From contig DGTP01000001.1 of the NCBI GenBank assembly GCA_002394335.1, positions 39,283 through 103,282 of the forward strand: 64,000 bases of DNA, written 5' to 3'. Position numbers and translations under genes: made by a program. Below the pieces are notes generated by a model, which was not told the origin of the DNA, did no database searches, and saw only the letters and a list, made by a program, of their open reading frames with translations. Positions 25,160-34,727 of this stretch are shown here, piece by piece (position 1 is the first letter of the stretch; each line of letters begins with the position of its first letter). This DNA comes from Bacteroidales bacterium UBA4333 (GTDB lineage Bacteria; Bacteroidota; Bacteroidia; Bacteroidales; Paludibacteraceae).

Positions 25160-25234
25160 GGACATACGAAAGAGACATACGAAAGAGACGGTACGGAGAT
25201 GTCCGTAATGCGAACGAGATGCGAATGGTTTTGA
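25160..25234. repeat. 13-bp and 11-bp repeat arrays upstream of glnN
   Basis: GACATACGAAAGA occurs twice (about 25161-25186). Then 11-bp units follow: GTACGGAGATG (25191-25201), TCCGTAATGCG (25202-25212), AACGAGATGCG (25213-25223) and AATGGTTTTGA. The array ends ~126 bp before the -33 box at 25360. Confidence 0.65.
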
Positions 25235-25359
25235 GTATCAAACCAACGCAAAGAAATCAAACTTGATAATACCGTGGCTGCTTATGCAAGCATAGCACCC
25301 CCGCTGTTCTCAAAAAAACGCAGTATTTTATACTGCTATGAGAAAAAAATCCTTTTTTA

Positions 25360-25391
25360 TTTGCATATGTCCAAAATTTGTCGTACCTTTG
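25360..25391 (+). promoter_or_regulatory. glnN promoter
   Basis: TTTGCATATGTCC from 25360, 20-nt spacer after TTTG, TACCTTTG (25384-25391); the start codon is 53 nt further on. Confidence 0.85.
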
Positions 25392-25443
25392 TGCCGGATT
25401 TTGAAATTTAATCGGATTAAAAATAAAAAACAACATCAAAAGT

Positions 25444-27645
25444 ATGGCAAATGTTCGTTTTGACGCGTTAAAAGTTGCTAAAGAGCGTCAAGTTGATGTG
25501 CAAAGGGATAATGCACCATGTACAAAGGATAGCAAGGTTAAAGATTATTTTGCCCGCGATGTGTTCACACGCGAGCGGATGAAAGAGTATATTGACGAGC
25601 AGGTATTGGCGCAGCTCTTCGACGACGTGGACAACGGCCGTACCATCCATCGTGAGATAGCCGGCAGCGTGGCTATCGGCATCCGCAAATGGGCGATGGA
25701 CCGCGGTGCCACGCATTTCACCCACTGGTTCCAGCCGCTCACAGGCGGTACGGCGGAGAAGCACGACGCTTTCTTCACGCTCAAGGACGGCATGCTGCTG
25801 GAGGAGTTCAGCGGCGACTCGCTCTACCAGCAGGAACCGGACGCTTCTTCGTTTCCCAGCGGCGGCATACGCAACACCTTCGAGGCACGCGGTTACTCGG
25901 CGTGGGATCCCTCCAGTCCGGTGTTCCTCATAGGAGACACGCTCTGTATCCCGACGGTCTTTGTCGCATACACCGGCGAGGCGCTGGATTACAAGACGCC
26001 GCTTATCCGTTCGACGGCGGCTCTGTGCCATGCGGCACGCGAGGTGTGCGCCTATTTCGACAAACAGGTGAAACACGTGCATGCCAATTTAGGATGGGAG
26101 CAGGAGTATTTCTTGGTGGACGAGGCGCTCTACCATGCCCGTCCTGATCTGATGCTCACGGGACGCACCCTCATGGGGCACGACAGTGCCAAGAGCCAGC
26201 AGTTGGAGGACCACTATTTCGGTGCCATACCCGTGCGCGTGCTTGCGTTCATGCGCGATTTGGAATATGAGGCATTATGCGCAGGCATACCCGTGCGCAC
26301 GAGACATAACGAGGTGGCGCCGAACCAGTTTGAGATGGCGCCTATCTATGAGGATGTTAATCTGGCTAACGACCATAACCTGCTCGTTATGAGCATTATG
26401 GAGCGCGTGGCACAGCGCCACCATTTCCGCGTACTGCTCCATGAGAAGCCTTATGCGGGCGTCAACGGCAGCGGCAAACACTGCAACTGGTCGATGGCAA
26501 CCAATACGGGTGTCAATCTTCTGGCACCGGGCAAGAACCCCTACCAGAACCTGCAGTTCATCACGTTCCTGGTGAACGTGCTGATGGCTGTCCAGCGGCA
26601 TAACGGCTTGCTCAAAGCCTCTATCGTGAGTGCGACCAACGAGCACCGTCTGGGTGCCAACGAGGCACCGCCGGCTATCATCTCCGTCTTCTTGGGCAAG
26701 CAGATTACCGAGGTGCTGGACAAACTGGAACATGCCTCTGCGGACAAAGGAATCATCATCAATGCCAAGAAGGAGATGAAATTAGGTGTCGCCAATATAC
26801 CCGAAATACTTCTGGACAACACCGACCGCAACAGAACCTCACCTTTTGCCTTCACAGGAAACCGCTTCGAGTTCCGCGCCGTAGGATCGAGCGCCAACTG
26901 CGGTGCGGCGATGTTAGCACTGAATGCGGCGGTGGCGGAGCAGCTCATGTTGTTCAAAGCCGAAGTGGACGGACGCATAGAGAAAGGCGAACCCAAAGAG
27001 CGCGCGCTGTTTGATGTGATCAGGAAATATATCGTTGCCTGCAAACCGATCCGCTTTGACGGAAACGGTTACAGCGAGGAGTGGAAAGCCGAAGCCGGGA
27101 AGCGCGGTCTGGACTGCGAGACGAGTGCACCGCTGGTCATCGACCGCTATCTGCTGCCGTCGAGCATCGGTATGTTCCGCACAACGGGTGTGCTGAGCGA
27201 AGCGGAGCTGCAGAGCCGCTGCGAGGTCAAATGGGAGACCTACGCCAAGAAACTGCAGATTGAGAGCCGCGTATTAGGCGATCTGGTAGTGAACCATGTG
27301 CTGCCTGCCGCCAAGCGCTACCAGACCATGCTGCTGCAGAACGTGCTGGCAGTCAAACAGGTGTTCAGCGCAGACGAGACGGCAACGCTCAACGAGATGG
27401 ACTATAGCATCATCCGTCAGATAGAAAACCACTCCGGTGCTATCCTGGAAGGCGTGGAGAAGATGACCGACGCACGGCACAAAGCCAACCGCCTGCCGGA
27501 CGAACGAAGCAAGGCGATCGCCTACCATGACACGGTGCTGCCGCTCATGGCACAGATCCGCGAGCACGCCGACGCACTCGAGATGATCGTCGATGACGAG
27601 ATGTGGACACTGCCGAAGTACAGAGAACTGCTGTTTATTCATTAA
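25444..27645 (+). CDS. glnN: Glutamine synthetase, type III
   Basis: ATP-dependent synthesis of glutamine from glutamate and ammonia; the main ammonium-assimilating enzyme of Bacteroidales. 733 residues, the large type III form. Signatures: FPSGGIRNTFEARGYSAWDP (N-terminal domain), NEVAPNQFEMAPIYEDVN, HEKPYAGVNGSGKHCNWSM (active site) and NRFEFRAVGSSANCGAAML (type III pattern). A long helical C-terminal region ends in KYRELLFIH. dapF follows 9 nt later, so part of the transcript may continue into it. Confidence 0.97.
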   Translation: MANVRFDALKVAKERQVDVQRDNAPCTKDSKVKDYFARDVFTRERMKEYIDEQVLAQLFDDVDNGRTIHREIAGSVAIGIRKWAMDRGATHFTHWFQPLTGGTAEKHDAFFTLKDGMLLEEFSGDSLYQQEPDASSFPSGGIRNTFEARGYSAWDPSSPVFLIGDTLCIPTVFVAYTGEALDYKTPLIRSTAALCHAAREVCAYFDKQVKHVHANLGWEQEYFLVDEALYHARPDLMLTGRTLMGHDSAKSQQLEDHYFGAIPVRVLAFMRDLEYEALCAGIPVRTRHNEVAPNQFEMAPIYEDVNLANDHNLLVMSIMERVAQRHHFRVLLHEKPYAGVNGSGKHCNWSMATNTGVNLLAPGKNPYQNLQFITFLVNVLMAVQRHNGLLKASIVSATNEHRLGANEAPPAIISVFLGKQITEVLDKLEHASADKGIIINAKKEMKLGVANIPEILLDNTDRNRTSPFAFTGNRFEFRAVGSSANCGAAMLALNAAVAEQLMLFKAEVDGRIEKGEPKERALFDVIRKYIVACKPIRFDGNGYSEEWKAEAGKRGLDCETSAPLVIDRYLLPSSIGMFRTTGVLSEAELQSRCEVKWETYAKKLQIESRVLGDLVVNHVLPAAKRYQTMLLQNVLAVKQVFSADETATLNEMDYSIIRQIENHSGAILEGVEKMTDARHKANRLPDERSKAIAYHDTVLPLMAQIREHADALEMIVDDEMWTLPKYRELLFIH

Positions 27646-27654
27646 ACCAGGAAG

Positions 27655-28479
27655 ATGATGCATACCTTACCGTTTGTCAAGATGCACGGTCTGGGAAATG
27701 ACTATGTATATATAGACTGTTTCTCACGGGAGACCGGTTCTTATATCGCCAAGACAGATATTCCTGATCTTGCCCGCAGGATAAGTGATCGGCATACAGG
27801 TGTCGGTTCGGACGGACTGGTGCTTATTCTTCCTTGTGAAGGTGCGGATGCGAGGATGCGGATGTTTAATGCGGACGGCTCGGAAGCGCAGATGTGCGGA
27901 AATGCTATCCGTTGTGTAGGCAAGTATCTGTACGAGAGCGGCTTGGCTGACTCTGAGCAGCTTGTGATAGCCACCTCCGCAGGGCTTCGTCGGTTAGACC
28001 TGAGAGTGGAAAAAGGGCAGGTGCAGACAGTCTGCGTTGAGATGGGAATTCCTGTGGTTGCCCATAATGCTTTTGTCCTGGATACCACACCTTGGGAGTA
28101 TATAGACGTTAATATGGGTAATCCGCACGCGGTGTTTTTCAGCGAATACATGATTTCTTCCCAACAATTGTATCTGCTTGGAGACAAGATATCCGGACAT
28201 CCGCATTTTAAGGAAGGCACCAATGTGGAGTTTGCCTGTGTGCGCAATGACGAGGAGATCGACCTCCGTGTCTGGGAGCGGGGAACGGGAGAGACTATGG
28301 CTTGCGGTACAGGAGCCTGTGCAACAGTGGTAGCCGCTATCCGGCAAGGATTGACCAGAAGAAATGTAACGGTACATCTGCCGGGAGGAGACTTGGAGAT
28401 CTGTTGGCAGGGTTCGGACCAGCCCGTCTATATGACAGGACCGGCTGCAACAGTTTTTAAGGGCGAATATTATCTTTAG
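27655..28479 (+). CDS. dapF: Diaminopimelate epimerase
   Basis: Turns LL-diaminopimelate into meso-diaminopimelate for lysine and peptidoglycan. 274 residues with both catalytic cysteines: MCGNAIRCVGKYLY in the N-terminal half and MACGTGACATVVAA in the C-terminal half, plus KMHGLGNDYVYID and GNPHAVFF. The next gene, dapL, makes its substrate and starts 5 nt after the stop. Confidence 0.97.
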   Translation: MMHTLPFVKMHGLGNDYVYIDCFSRETGSYIAKTDIPDLARRISDRHTGVGSDGLVLILPCEGADARMRMFNADGSEAQMCGNAIRCVGKYLYESGLADSEQLVIATSAGLRRLDLRVEKGQVQTVCVEMGIPVVAHNAFVLDTTPWEYIDVNMGNPHAVFFSEYMISSQQLYLLGDKISGHPHFKEGTNVEFACVRNDEEIDLRVWERGTGETMACGTGACATVVAAIRQGLTRRNVTVHLPGGDLEICWQGSDQPVYMTGPAATVFKGEYYL

Positions 28480-28484
28480 TAGCA

Positions 28485-29663
28485 ATGAAACCGAACGAAT
28501 ATTACCGCAATCTGGAGGGGCAATATCTATTCAAGGATATAGTTGACCGCTCAGAGGCTTATTTATCCTCTCATCCGGGACAGCGATTGCTGAAATTGGG
28601 GGTAGGCGATGTCACCCTCCCGTTGCCGGATGTGATAGTCCGGGCTATTCATGAAGCGGCGGACGAGATGGCTTGTCAGGCTACATTCCGGGGGTACGGA
28701 CCGGAGCAGGGCTACAAATGGCTGCGCCAAGCCGTTATTGACAACGATTATCTGCCTTACGGAGTAAATATAAATATTGACGAGGTCTTTATCAGTGACG
28801 GAGCCGGCAGTGATTTGGGAAATCTAAGTGAGCTTTTCGCAAAGGACAACAAAGTTGCCGTTATGAACCCCGCTTATCCTGCTTATGTGGATTCCACTAT
28901 TATGGCAGGACGCGAAATCACTTATCTGAACTGTCTTGCCGAAAATCATTTTATTCCCCAACTGCCTGAGGAGAAAGCAGATATAATTTACCTGTGTTTT
29001 CCAAACAATCCTACGGGTATTGTGCTCACTCGTCAGGAACTCAAAAAATGGGTGGAATACGCACGTGCCAATGGTTCTGTCATCATTTTTGACGGTGCTT
29101 ACGAGTCCTTCATCAGCCGGCCCGATATACCTCATAGCATCTATGAGATAGAAGGGGCGGACGAGGTAGCTATAGAGGTGCGTAGTTATAGCAAGTCTGC
29201 CGGATTTACCGCTATCAGGTGCGGATACACTATAGTACCTGAAAAAACAGGACTGAAAGCGCTCTGGCTCCGCCGTCAGACCACCAAGTATAACGGCACA
29301 TCGTATATCTCGCAGAAGGCGGCTTTGGCTACCTATACTCCGGAAGGCAAAAAATCTTCTCGCGCCAATGTGGAATATTATAAGCAGACAGCACGGCTGA
29401 TCAAGACACAGTTGGAAGAGGCGGGTTTGAGCGTATATGGCGGAGAAAATGCACCGTATATCTGGTGTCGTGCTCCTTATGGCTGGGACTCATGGAGATT
29501 CTTTGACTTCCTTTTGCAGCAATGCCAGGTAGTATCTACTCCGGGAGTAGGATTTGGCAGTGCCGGAGAAGGGTTTGTACGGTTCTCTGCCTTCTCTGCA
29601 AGGGAAGATTGTATTGAAGCACTGGCAAGAATAAAAAAAACGCTAATCTCAAATCGTATATAA
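28485..29663 (+). CDS. dapL: LL-diaminopimelate aminotransferase
   Basis: Converts tetrahydrodipicolinate directly to LL-DAP, by-passing the succinylase or acetylase branches. 392 residues, fold-type I PLP enzyme: LLKLGVGDVTLPLPDVI, FISDGAGSDLGN, FPNNPTGIVL, and SKSAGFTAIRCGY with the PLP lysine. Its presence with dapF fits the DapL route of lysine synthesis. The region between its stop and glmS is a 7-8 bp word repeat. Confidence 0.96.
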   Translation: MKPNEYYRNLEGQYLFKDIVDRSEAYLSSHPGQRLLKLGVGDVTLPLPDVIVRAIHEAADEMACQATFRGYGPEQGYKWLRQAVIDNDYLPYGVNINIDEVFISDGAGSDLGNLSELFAKDNKVAVMNPAYPAYVDSTIMAGREITYLNCLAENHFIPQLPEEKADIIYLCFPNNPTGIVLTRQELKKWVEYARANGSVIIFDGAYESFISRPDIPHSIYEIEGADEVAIEVRSYSKSAGFTAIRCGYTIVPEKTGLKALWLRRQTTKYNGTSYISQKAALATYTPEGKKSSRANVEYYKQTARLIKTQLEEAGLSVYGGENAPYIWCRAPYGWDSWRFFDFLLQQCQVVSTPGVGFGSAGEGFVRFSAFSAREDCIEALARIKKTLISNRI

Positions 29664-29695
29664 ATCGTAAATTGTAAATGACCAAATAGTAAATG
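29660..29695. repeat. 7-8 bp word repeats between dapL and glmS
   Basis: TCGTAAA, TTGTAAA, TGACCAAA and TAGTAAA follow each other in the 37-bp gap. The same words occur at 54783-54838 and, on the opposite strand, at 34695-34727. Confidence 0.6.
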
Positions 29696-29700
29696 GCTTT

Positions 29701-31563
29701 ATGTGTGGAATAGTAGGATATATCGGCAAACGCAAGGCGTACCCGATTTTGATCAAAGGCCTGCATCGGTTGGAATACCGCGGTTATGACAGTGCCGGTG
29801 TGGCACTTATCAACGGGCAGGGGCAGTTGAATGTCTATAAGGCGAAAGGCAAGGTGTCGGAGTTGGAAGCATATGCTGCGGACAAGGATACAGACGGCTG
29901 TATCGGTATCGCTCATACCCGTTGGGCGACGCACGGAGAGCCGAACACGGTGAATGCGCATCCTCATTACTCGGAGAGCGAGAACCTCGCTATCATTCAC
30001 AACGGTATTATCGAGAACTACGCAGTCCTCAAAGCCGGCTTGCAGCAGGAGGGCTATACTTTCAAGTCGGAGACGGACACCGAGGTGCTCGTCCAGCTCA
30101 TTGAATATACCCAACTCAACCGTCAGGTGGATTTGAAAACGGCTGTCCAACTGGCGTTGCAGCAGGTGATAGGCGCTTATGCTATAGCAGTGCTTGACAA
30201 ACGTCAGCCGGATACCTTGGTGGCGGCACGAAAGGGCTCGCCCTTGGTGGTCGGCATAGGCGAAGAAGAGTATTTCATTGCCTCGGATGCCACGCCGATT
30301 GTGGAGTACACGGACAAGGTTATCTATGTGGAAGACGAGGAAGTGGTGAAGTTAAGTACAAAGGGACAAAGTACAGAGGACGAAGGTATTGACATCTCTA
30401 CTATCAACGGAGTGGAGAAAACCCCGGAGATCAAACGTCTGGAGTTGTCGTTGAGCCAACTGGAGAAGGGCGGTTATCCGCATTTCATGCTCAAGGAGAT
30501 CTTCGAGCAGCCGCGTACGCTGACCGACTCCATGCGCGGAAGGATCAACGTGCGGCAGGACAACATTGCCCTCTCCGGATTTATCGACAACAAGGATCGG
30601 TTTCTGAATGCCAAACGTATTATCATTACCGCCTGCGGTACCTCCTGGCACGCCGGTCTCATTGCCATGTACGCCATTGAGGAGTTCGCCCAGATACCGG
30701 TGGAGGTGGAGTACTCCTCGGAGTTCCGTTATCGCAAGCCGGTCATCAACAAGGACGATGTGGTCGTCGCCATCTCGCAGTCCGGCGAGACGGCAGACAC
30801 ACTCGCGGCTATCCAGCTTGCCAAATCCAAAGGGGCGTTCATCTTCTCGATCTGTAATGTGGTAGGGGCGTCGATCCCCCGTGTCTCGGACAGCGGCTGC
30901 TACACCCACGTAGGACCGGAGATAGGTGTCGCTTCCACCAAGGCTTTCACCGCGCAAGTGACCGCCCTCACAATGCTCGCGCTCTGTATCGGACGCGAGA
31001 AAGGAACGATGAGCGAAGACCACTATCTCGCTGTTGTGCGTGAGTTGGGGCAGATACCCGATAAGATCTCGCGTGTCTTGGAGCAGGACGCCCGCATCGC
31101 CGATTTTGCCAAGACGTTCACCTACGCCCAGAACTTCATCTATCTCGGCCGCGGGTACAACTATCCCGTGGCGATGGAGGGCGCCTTGAAACTTAAGGAG
31201 ATCTCTTATATCCATGCCGAGGGTTATCCGGCGGCGGAGATGAAGCACGGACCGATAGCCTTGATCTCACAGGAGATGCCGGTTGTGGTGGTGGCACCGC
31301 GTTGCGGCACATACGAGAAAGTGGTGTCTAATATCCAGGAGATCAAAGCCAGAAAGGGCAGAGTAATCGCTATCGTCACCGAGGGGGACGAACTGGTATC
31401 GAAGATTGCCGATTATGTCATCGAAGTGCCAGAGACTGAAGAGTGCCTTACACCGCTTCTGACGGTTATTCCGCTCCAGCTCCTGGCGTACCACATTGCC
31501 GTAGTCAAGGGCTGCGATGTAGATCAGCCCCGCAATCTTGCCAAATCCGTTACGGTGGAATAG
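29701..31563 (+). CDS. glmS: Glutamine-fructose-6-phosphate aminotransferase (isomerizing)
   Basis: Makes glucosamine 6-phosphate, the entry point to UDP-GlcNAc. 620 residues: N-terminal glutaminase domain with Cys2 (MCGIVGYIG) and HTRWATHGEPNTVNAHPH, then two SIS sugar-isomerase domains (TACGTSWHAGLIAMYAIEEF, SQSGETADTLAA, ISYIHAEGYPAAEMKHGP) and the end LAKSVTVE. Residues 217-230 contain KLSTKGQSTEDEGID, encoded by a short word repeat (30349-30388); this part of the interdomain linker appears longer than in Bacteroides homologues I remember. No glmS ribozyme is expected or seen. Confidence 0.96.
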   Translation: MCGIVGYIGKRKAYPILIKGLHRLEYRGYDSAGVALINGQGQLNVYKAKGKVSELEAYAADKDTDGCIGIAHTRWATHGEPNTVNAHPHYSESENLAIIHNGIIENYAVLKAGLQQEGYTFKSETDTEVLVQLIEYTQLNRQVDLKTAVQLALQQVIGAYAIAVLDKRQPDTLVAARKGSPLVVGIGEEEYFIASDATPIVEYTDKVIYVEDEEVVKLSTKGQSTEDEGIDISTINGVEKTPEIKRLELSLSQLEKGGYPHFMLKEIFEQPRTLTDSMRGRINVRQDNIALSGFIDNKDRFLNAKRIIITACGTSWHAGLIAMYAIEEFAQIPVEVEYSSEFRYRKPVINKDDVVVAISQSGETADTLAAIQLAKSKGAFIFSICNVVGASIPRVSDSGCYTHVGPEIGVASTKAFTAQVTALTMLALCIGREKGTMSEDHYLAVVRELGQIPDKISRVLEQDARIADFAKTFTYAQNFIYLGRGYNYPVAMEGALKLKEISYIHAEGYPAAEMKHGPIALISQEMPVVVVAPRCGTYEKVVSNIQEIKARKGRVIAIVTEGDELVSKIADYVIEVPETEECLTPLLTVIPLQLLAYHIAVVKGCDVDQPRNLAKSVTVE

Positions 31564-31569
31564 CAGCTC

Positions 31570-33021
31570 TTATTTCTTATAGAACCGTATAGCTACACGG
31601 CGGTTGAGCTGGCGTCCTTCGGGTGTGTCGTTATCGGCGATGGGGCGTGTCTCTCCGTAGCCGCGTGCGGTGAGTTTGCAGTCCTTGAGACCTAACTGCA
31701 CCAAGGCTTGGCAGACGGCTTCTGCCCGCGCCTCCGAGAGCGCCTGGTTGTATTCCTCGGTACCGGAGCTGTCGGTGTGTCCCTCGATCTCGACTGCCAC
31801 ACCGAGCCATTGGAGCAAGCGCACCATTCGCTTGAGTTCGGGAATAGAGGTAGGGAGAATATCGGCTTTGTCCACCTCAAAAAAGAGATTGTTGATCACG
31901 ATAGCCGTGTCTTTGCCTATCAGCGAAGAGTAGGGTACCATTACTATATCGCGCCGGAGAAGCACGGCACTGTCGGCATCGCTGAGATCGACCGAGGCAC
32001 TGTACGGAAAATAATCGGGGTGCTCCACATAGTAGCCGTATTTCTTGCCCAAAGGCAGAGACACGAAGTAGGAACCGTCTTCGGGGTCGTTGACTATTTG
32101 TCCGAGTCGCTTGGCTGATTGCAGATCTTCCCAGATGATTGCGCCATCGACGGGTTCGCCTTTCTCGTTGATCACTCTGCCTGCAATGGAGGCTACCGGG
32201 GCAGGACGTTTGTCCTGCGGAAGAGCAATCTCGTACAAGCGGTGCGTATGCGGTCCCTTGACAGCGAAGATGGCCGTTTGTCCGTCATTGGCGATCTTGT
32301 ACCAGCACTCGGAGTTCTCCGTGTTGATTGTTTCGCCCAGGTTCTCCGGTTCCGACCATTCTGTCCAGGAGTTTTCGTTGAGGCGTGTTGATTTCCAAAC
32401 ATCCAGTCCGCCGAGAGTACCCTCTCTGTCAGAACAGAAATAAAGCGTTTTGCCATCAGGATGCAGATAAGGCGAACGCTCGGTAAAGCGTGTGTTGATA
32501 GTGCTGCCGAGACCAAAGGGTTTGGTCCATTTGCCCGCACTGTCCCGGACAGAGACATAGATATTGATACTTGGGGGATCGTTCCCCTCACGCTGATAGG
32601 CTGCGAAGAGCATTGCTTGTCCGTCACGGGTGAGCATCGCATCCGCTTGCCAGCCGCCTACCGTCAGTGCCGAGGAGAGCGGAGTAGGCTCACTCCAGCC
32701 GTTTCGTGTCTTTTGGCTCACCATGATCCGTCCTTCTCTGAAGAGAAGCATTGTGCGCCCATATACGGACATCGGCGCCTCGTTGGTGTAAGGTGTATTG
32801 ACTCCTTTGACCAAGCGTGCCTGCGACCATTCGCCTTGACTGTTACGGGTGGAATAGAAAATATCCTCCAGACCGAGATTGTCGGCTCGCTTGAGTCCGG
32901 TGAAATAGATCGTCTGCTGGTCAGCCGTCAAGGCAGCGCCGTAAGTCTCTCCCGCTTCGGCATTGATAGCCGGAGGGAGAGGCACGGCAAGCAGTAATCC
33001 TATTATAAAAGAGAATATCAT
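31570..33021 (-). CDS. OmpA-family protein with PD40 beta-propeller repeats
   Basis: 483 residues. An N-terminal hydrophobic signal (MIFSFIIGLLLAVPLPPAINA) is followed by PD40/WD40-like blades at about 30-260 (YGAALTADQQTIYFTG, RSPYLHPDGKTLYFCSDREG, LGGLDVWKSTRLNENSW), a carboxypeptidase-regulatory-like domain (about 275-350, IAGRVINEKGEPVDGAIIW) and a C-terminal OmpA peptidoglycan-binding domain (GHTDSSGTEEYNQALSEARA, RGYGETRPIADNDTPEGRQ). It resembles the PorE-like protein at 38166 without the TPR part. It overlaps the ettA stop by four bases and ends seven bases from glmS, tail to tail. Confidence 0.88.
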   Translation of the reverse strand: MIFSFIIGLLLAVPLPPAINAEAGETYGAALTADQQTIYFTGLKRADNLGLEDIFYSTRNSQGEWSQARLVKGVNTPYTNEAPMSVYGRTMLLFREGRIMVSQKTRNGWSEPTPLSSALTVGGWQADAMLTRDGQAMLFAAYQREGNDPPSINIYVSVRDSAGKWTKPFGLGSTINTRFTERSPYLHPDGKTLYFCSDREGTLGGLDVWKSTRLNENSWTEWSEPENLGETINTENSECWYKIANDGQTAIFAVKGPHTHRLYEIALPQDKRPAPVASIAGRVINEKGEPVDGAIIWEDLQSAKRLGQIVNDPEDGSYFVSLPLGKKYGYYVEHPDYFPYSASVDLSDADSAVLLRRDIVMVPYSSLIGKDTAIVINNLFFEVDKADILPTSIPELKRMVRLLQWLGVAVEIEGHTDSSGTEEYNQALSEARAEAVCQALVQLGLKDCKLTARGYGETRPIADNDTPEGRQLNRRVAIRFYKK

Positions 33022-34694
33022 TCCATCAGTTTCTTATAACGCACACGGTGCGGGGTGACAGCCTCCTCGCCGAGGCGCATCTTCTTGTTCGCCTCGTAGT
33101 CGGAATAGGAGCCTTCGAACCAGAACACCTTGCTGTCGCCTTCGTAGGCGAGAATGTGGGTGCAGATGCGGTCAAGGAACCATCGGTCGTGGCTGATGAC
33201 TACGGCACAACCGGCGAAATTCTCCAGACCTTCTTCCAGTGCACGCAGGGTGTTGACATCGATGTCGTTGGTCGGCTCATCGAGAAGGAGCACATTGGCT
33301 TCGGATTTGAGGGTGAGCGCCAAGTGAAGACGGTTGCGTTCACCACCGGACAACACACCGCATTTCTTCTCCTGGTCGGCACCCGTGAAATTGAACCGGC
33401 TCAGATAAGCACGGGCATTCACCTCCTTGCCTCCGACACGGATGAATTCTGTACCGCCGCTGATTGTCTCGAATACACTCTTGTTGGGGTCGATATTCGA
33501 GTGCACCTGATCTACATAGCCCACTTTGACCGTCTCGCCGACGGAGAAGGTGCCCTTGTCGGCTTTCTCCATGCCCATAATCATGCGGAAGAGGGTGGTC
33601 TTACCTGCGCCGTTTGGACCTATAACCCCCACAATGCCGTTAGGCGGCAGCATGAAATTGAGGTCTTCGAAGAGCACGCGGTCGCCGTAAGCCTTGGCAA
33701 CGCCTTCGGCATTGATCACCTTGTTGCCCAAGCGCGGACCGTTGGGGATAAAGATCTCCAGCTTCTCCTCGCGCTCTTTCTGCTCTTCGTTAAGCATCTT
33801 GTCGTAGGCTCCAAGACGGGCTTTGGACTTGGCTTGACGGGCTTTGGGCGCCATGCGCACCCATTCCAGCTCACGCTCCAGGGTCTTACGGCGTTTGGAA
33901 GCCTGTTTCTCCTCCTGTGCCATGCGGGTGGTCTTCTGCTCCAACCATGACGAGTAGTTGCCCTTCCATGGTATTCCTTCGCCGCGATCCAGTTCCAGGA
34001 TCCAACCTGCCACATGGTCGAGGAAATAGCGGTCGTGGGTGATACAGATCACCGTACCGGCGTACTGCTGGAGGTGTTGCTCCAGCCAGTCGATAGACTC
34101 GGCATCGAGGTGGTTGGTCGGCTCGTCAAGGAGGAGAATATCAGGTTGTTGCAGGAGCAGGCGGCAAAGGGCTACACGGCGGCGTTCACCACCGGAAAGG
34201 GTTGTGACACTCGCATCTTCAGGAGGACAGCGGAGTGCATCCATTGCGCGATCCAGCTTCTGGTCAATATTCCAGGCATCAGCGGCGTCCAGTTTGTCTT
34301 GCAACTCCGCCTGCCGGGCAAGCAGTTTGTCGAAATCGGCGTCCGGTTCGGCAAAAGCCATGTTGATCTCGTCGTATTCCTTGAGCATATCCATGATCGG
34401 TTGCACACCTTCTTGCACACACTCGCGCACGGTTTTTGACGGATCAAGTTGCGGATCCTGCTCCAGATACCCCACCGAATACCCCGGCGAGAACACCACT
34501 TCGCCCTGATACTCTTTTTCTACGCCGGCGATGATTTTCATCAGCGTGGATTTGCCGCTGCCATTCAGACCGATAATACCGATCTTGGCTCCATAAAAGA
34601 AACTCAGGTATATATTATTCAGTACTTTTTTCTGTGGGGCAAAGGTCTTGCTTACGCCCACCATAGAGAAGATAATCTTTTTGTCGTCAGCCAT
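33018..34694 (-). CDS. ettA: Energy-dependent translational throttle protein (ABC-F ATPase)
   Basis: Soluble ABC-F ATPase that binds the ribosomal E site and couples translation to the ATP/ADP ratio. 558 residues with two ATPase domains: GLNGSGKSTLMKI and LSGGERRRVALCRLLL in the first, GPNGAGKTTLFRMIMG and LSGGERNRLHLALTL in the second. They are joined by a charged P-site tRNA interaction linker (about 245-320). Start MADDKKIIFSMVGVSK and length are typical of EttA. Part of the long minus-strand operon. Confidence 0.95.
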   Translation of the reverse strand: MADDKKIIFSMVGVSKTFAPQKKVLNNIYLSFFYGAKIGIIGLNGSGKSTLMKIIAGVEKEYQGEVVFSPGYSVGYLEQDPQLDPSKTVRECVQEGVQPIMDMLKEYDEINMAFAEPDADFDKLLARQAELQDKLDAADAWNIDQKLDRAMDALRCPPEDASVTTLSGGERRRVALCRLLLQQPDILLLDEPTNHLDAESIDWLEQHLQQYAGTVICITHDRYFLDHVAGWILELDRGEGIPWKGNYSSWLEQKTTRMAQEEKQASKRRKTLERELEWVRMAPKARQAKSKARLGAYDKMLNEEQKEREEKLEIFIPNGPRLGNKVINAEGVAKAYGDRVLFEDLNFMLPPNGIVGVIGPNGAGKTTLFRMIMGMEKADKGTFSVGETVKVGYVDQVHSNIDPNKSVFETISGGTEFIRVGGKEVNARAYLSRFNFTGADQEKKCGVLSGGERNRLHLALTLKSEANVLLLDEPTNDIDVNTLRALEEGLENFAGCAVVISHDRWFLDRICTHILAYEGDSKVFWFEGSYSDYEANKKMRLGEEAVTPHRVRYKKLME

Positions 34695-34727
34695 AAAATA
34701 TTTACGATTTAGTCATTTACGATTTAG
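34695..34727. repeat. Two identical 15-bp repeats between tex and ettA
   Basis: On the minus strand TGACTAAATCGTAAA occurs twice in tandem directly upstream of the ettA start; each 15-mer reads as an 8-mer plus a 7-mer. Confidence 0.7.

Noticed and set aside
24666..25260. Several overlapping minus-strand open frames of 70-97 codons
   Set aside because: They translate the repeated hairpins (recurrent SRIFARA-like phrases) and have no independent coding evidence.
29640..29700. glmS ribozyme or riboswitch upstream of glmS
   Set aside because: The gap to dapL is 37 bp of word repeats, too short for the ribozyme and without its conserved core.
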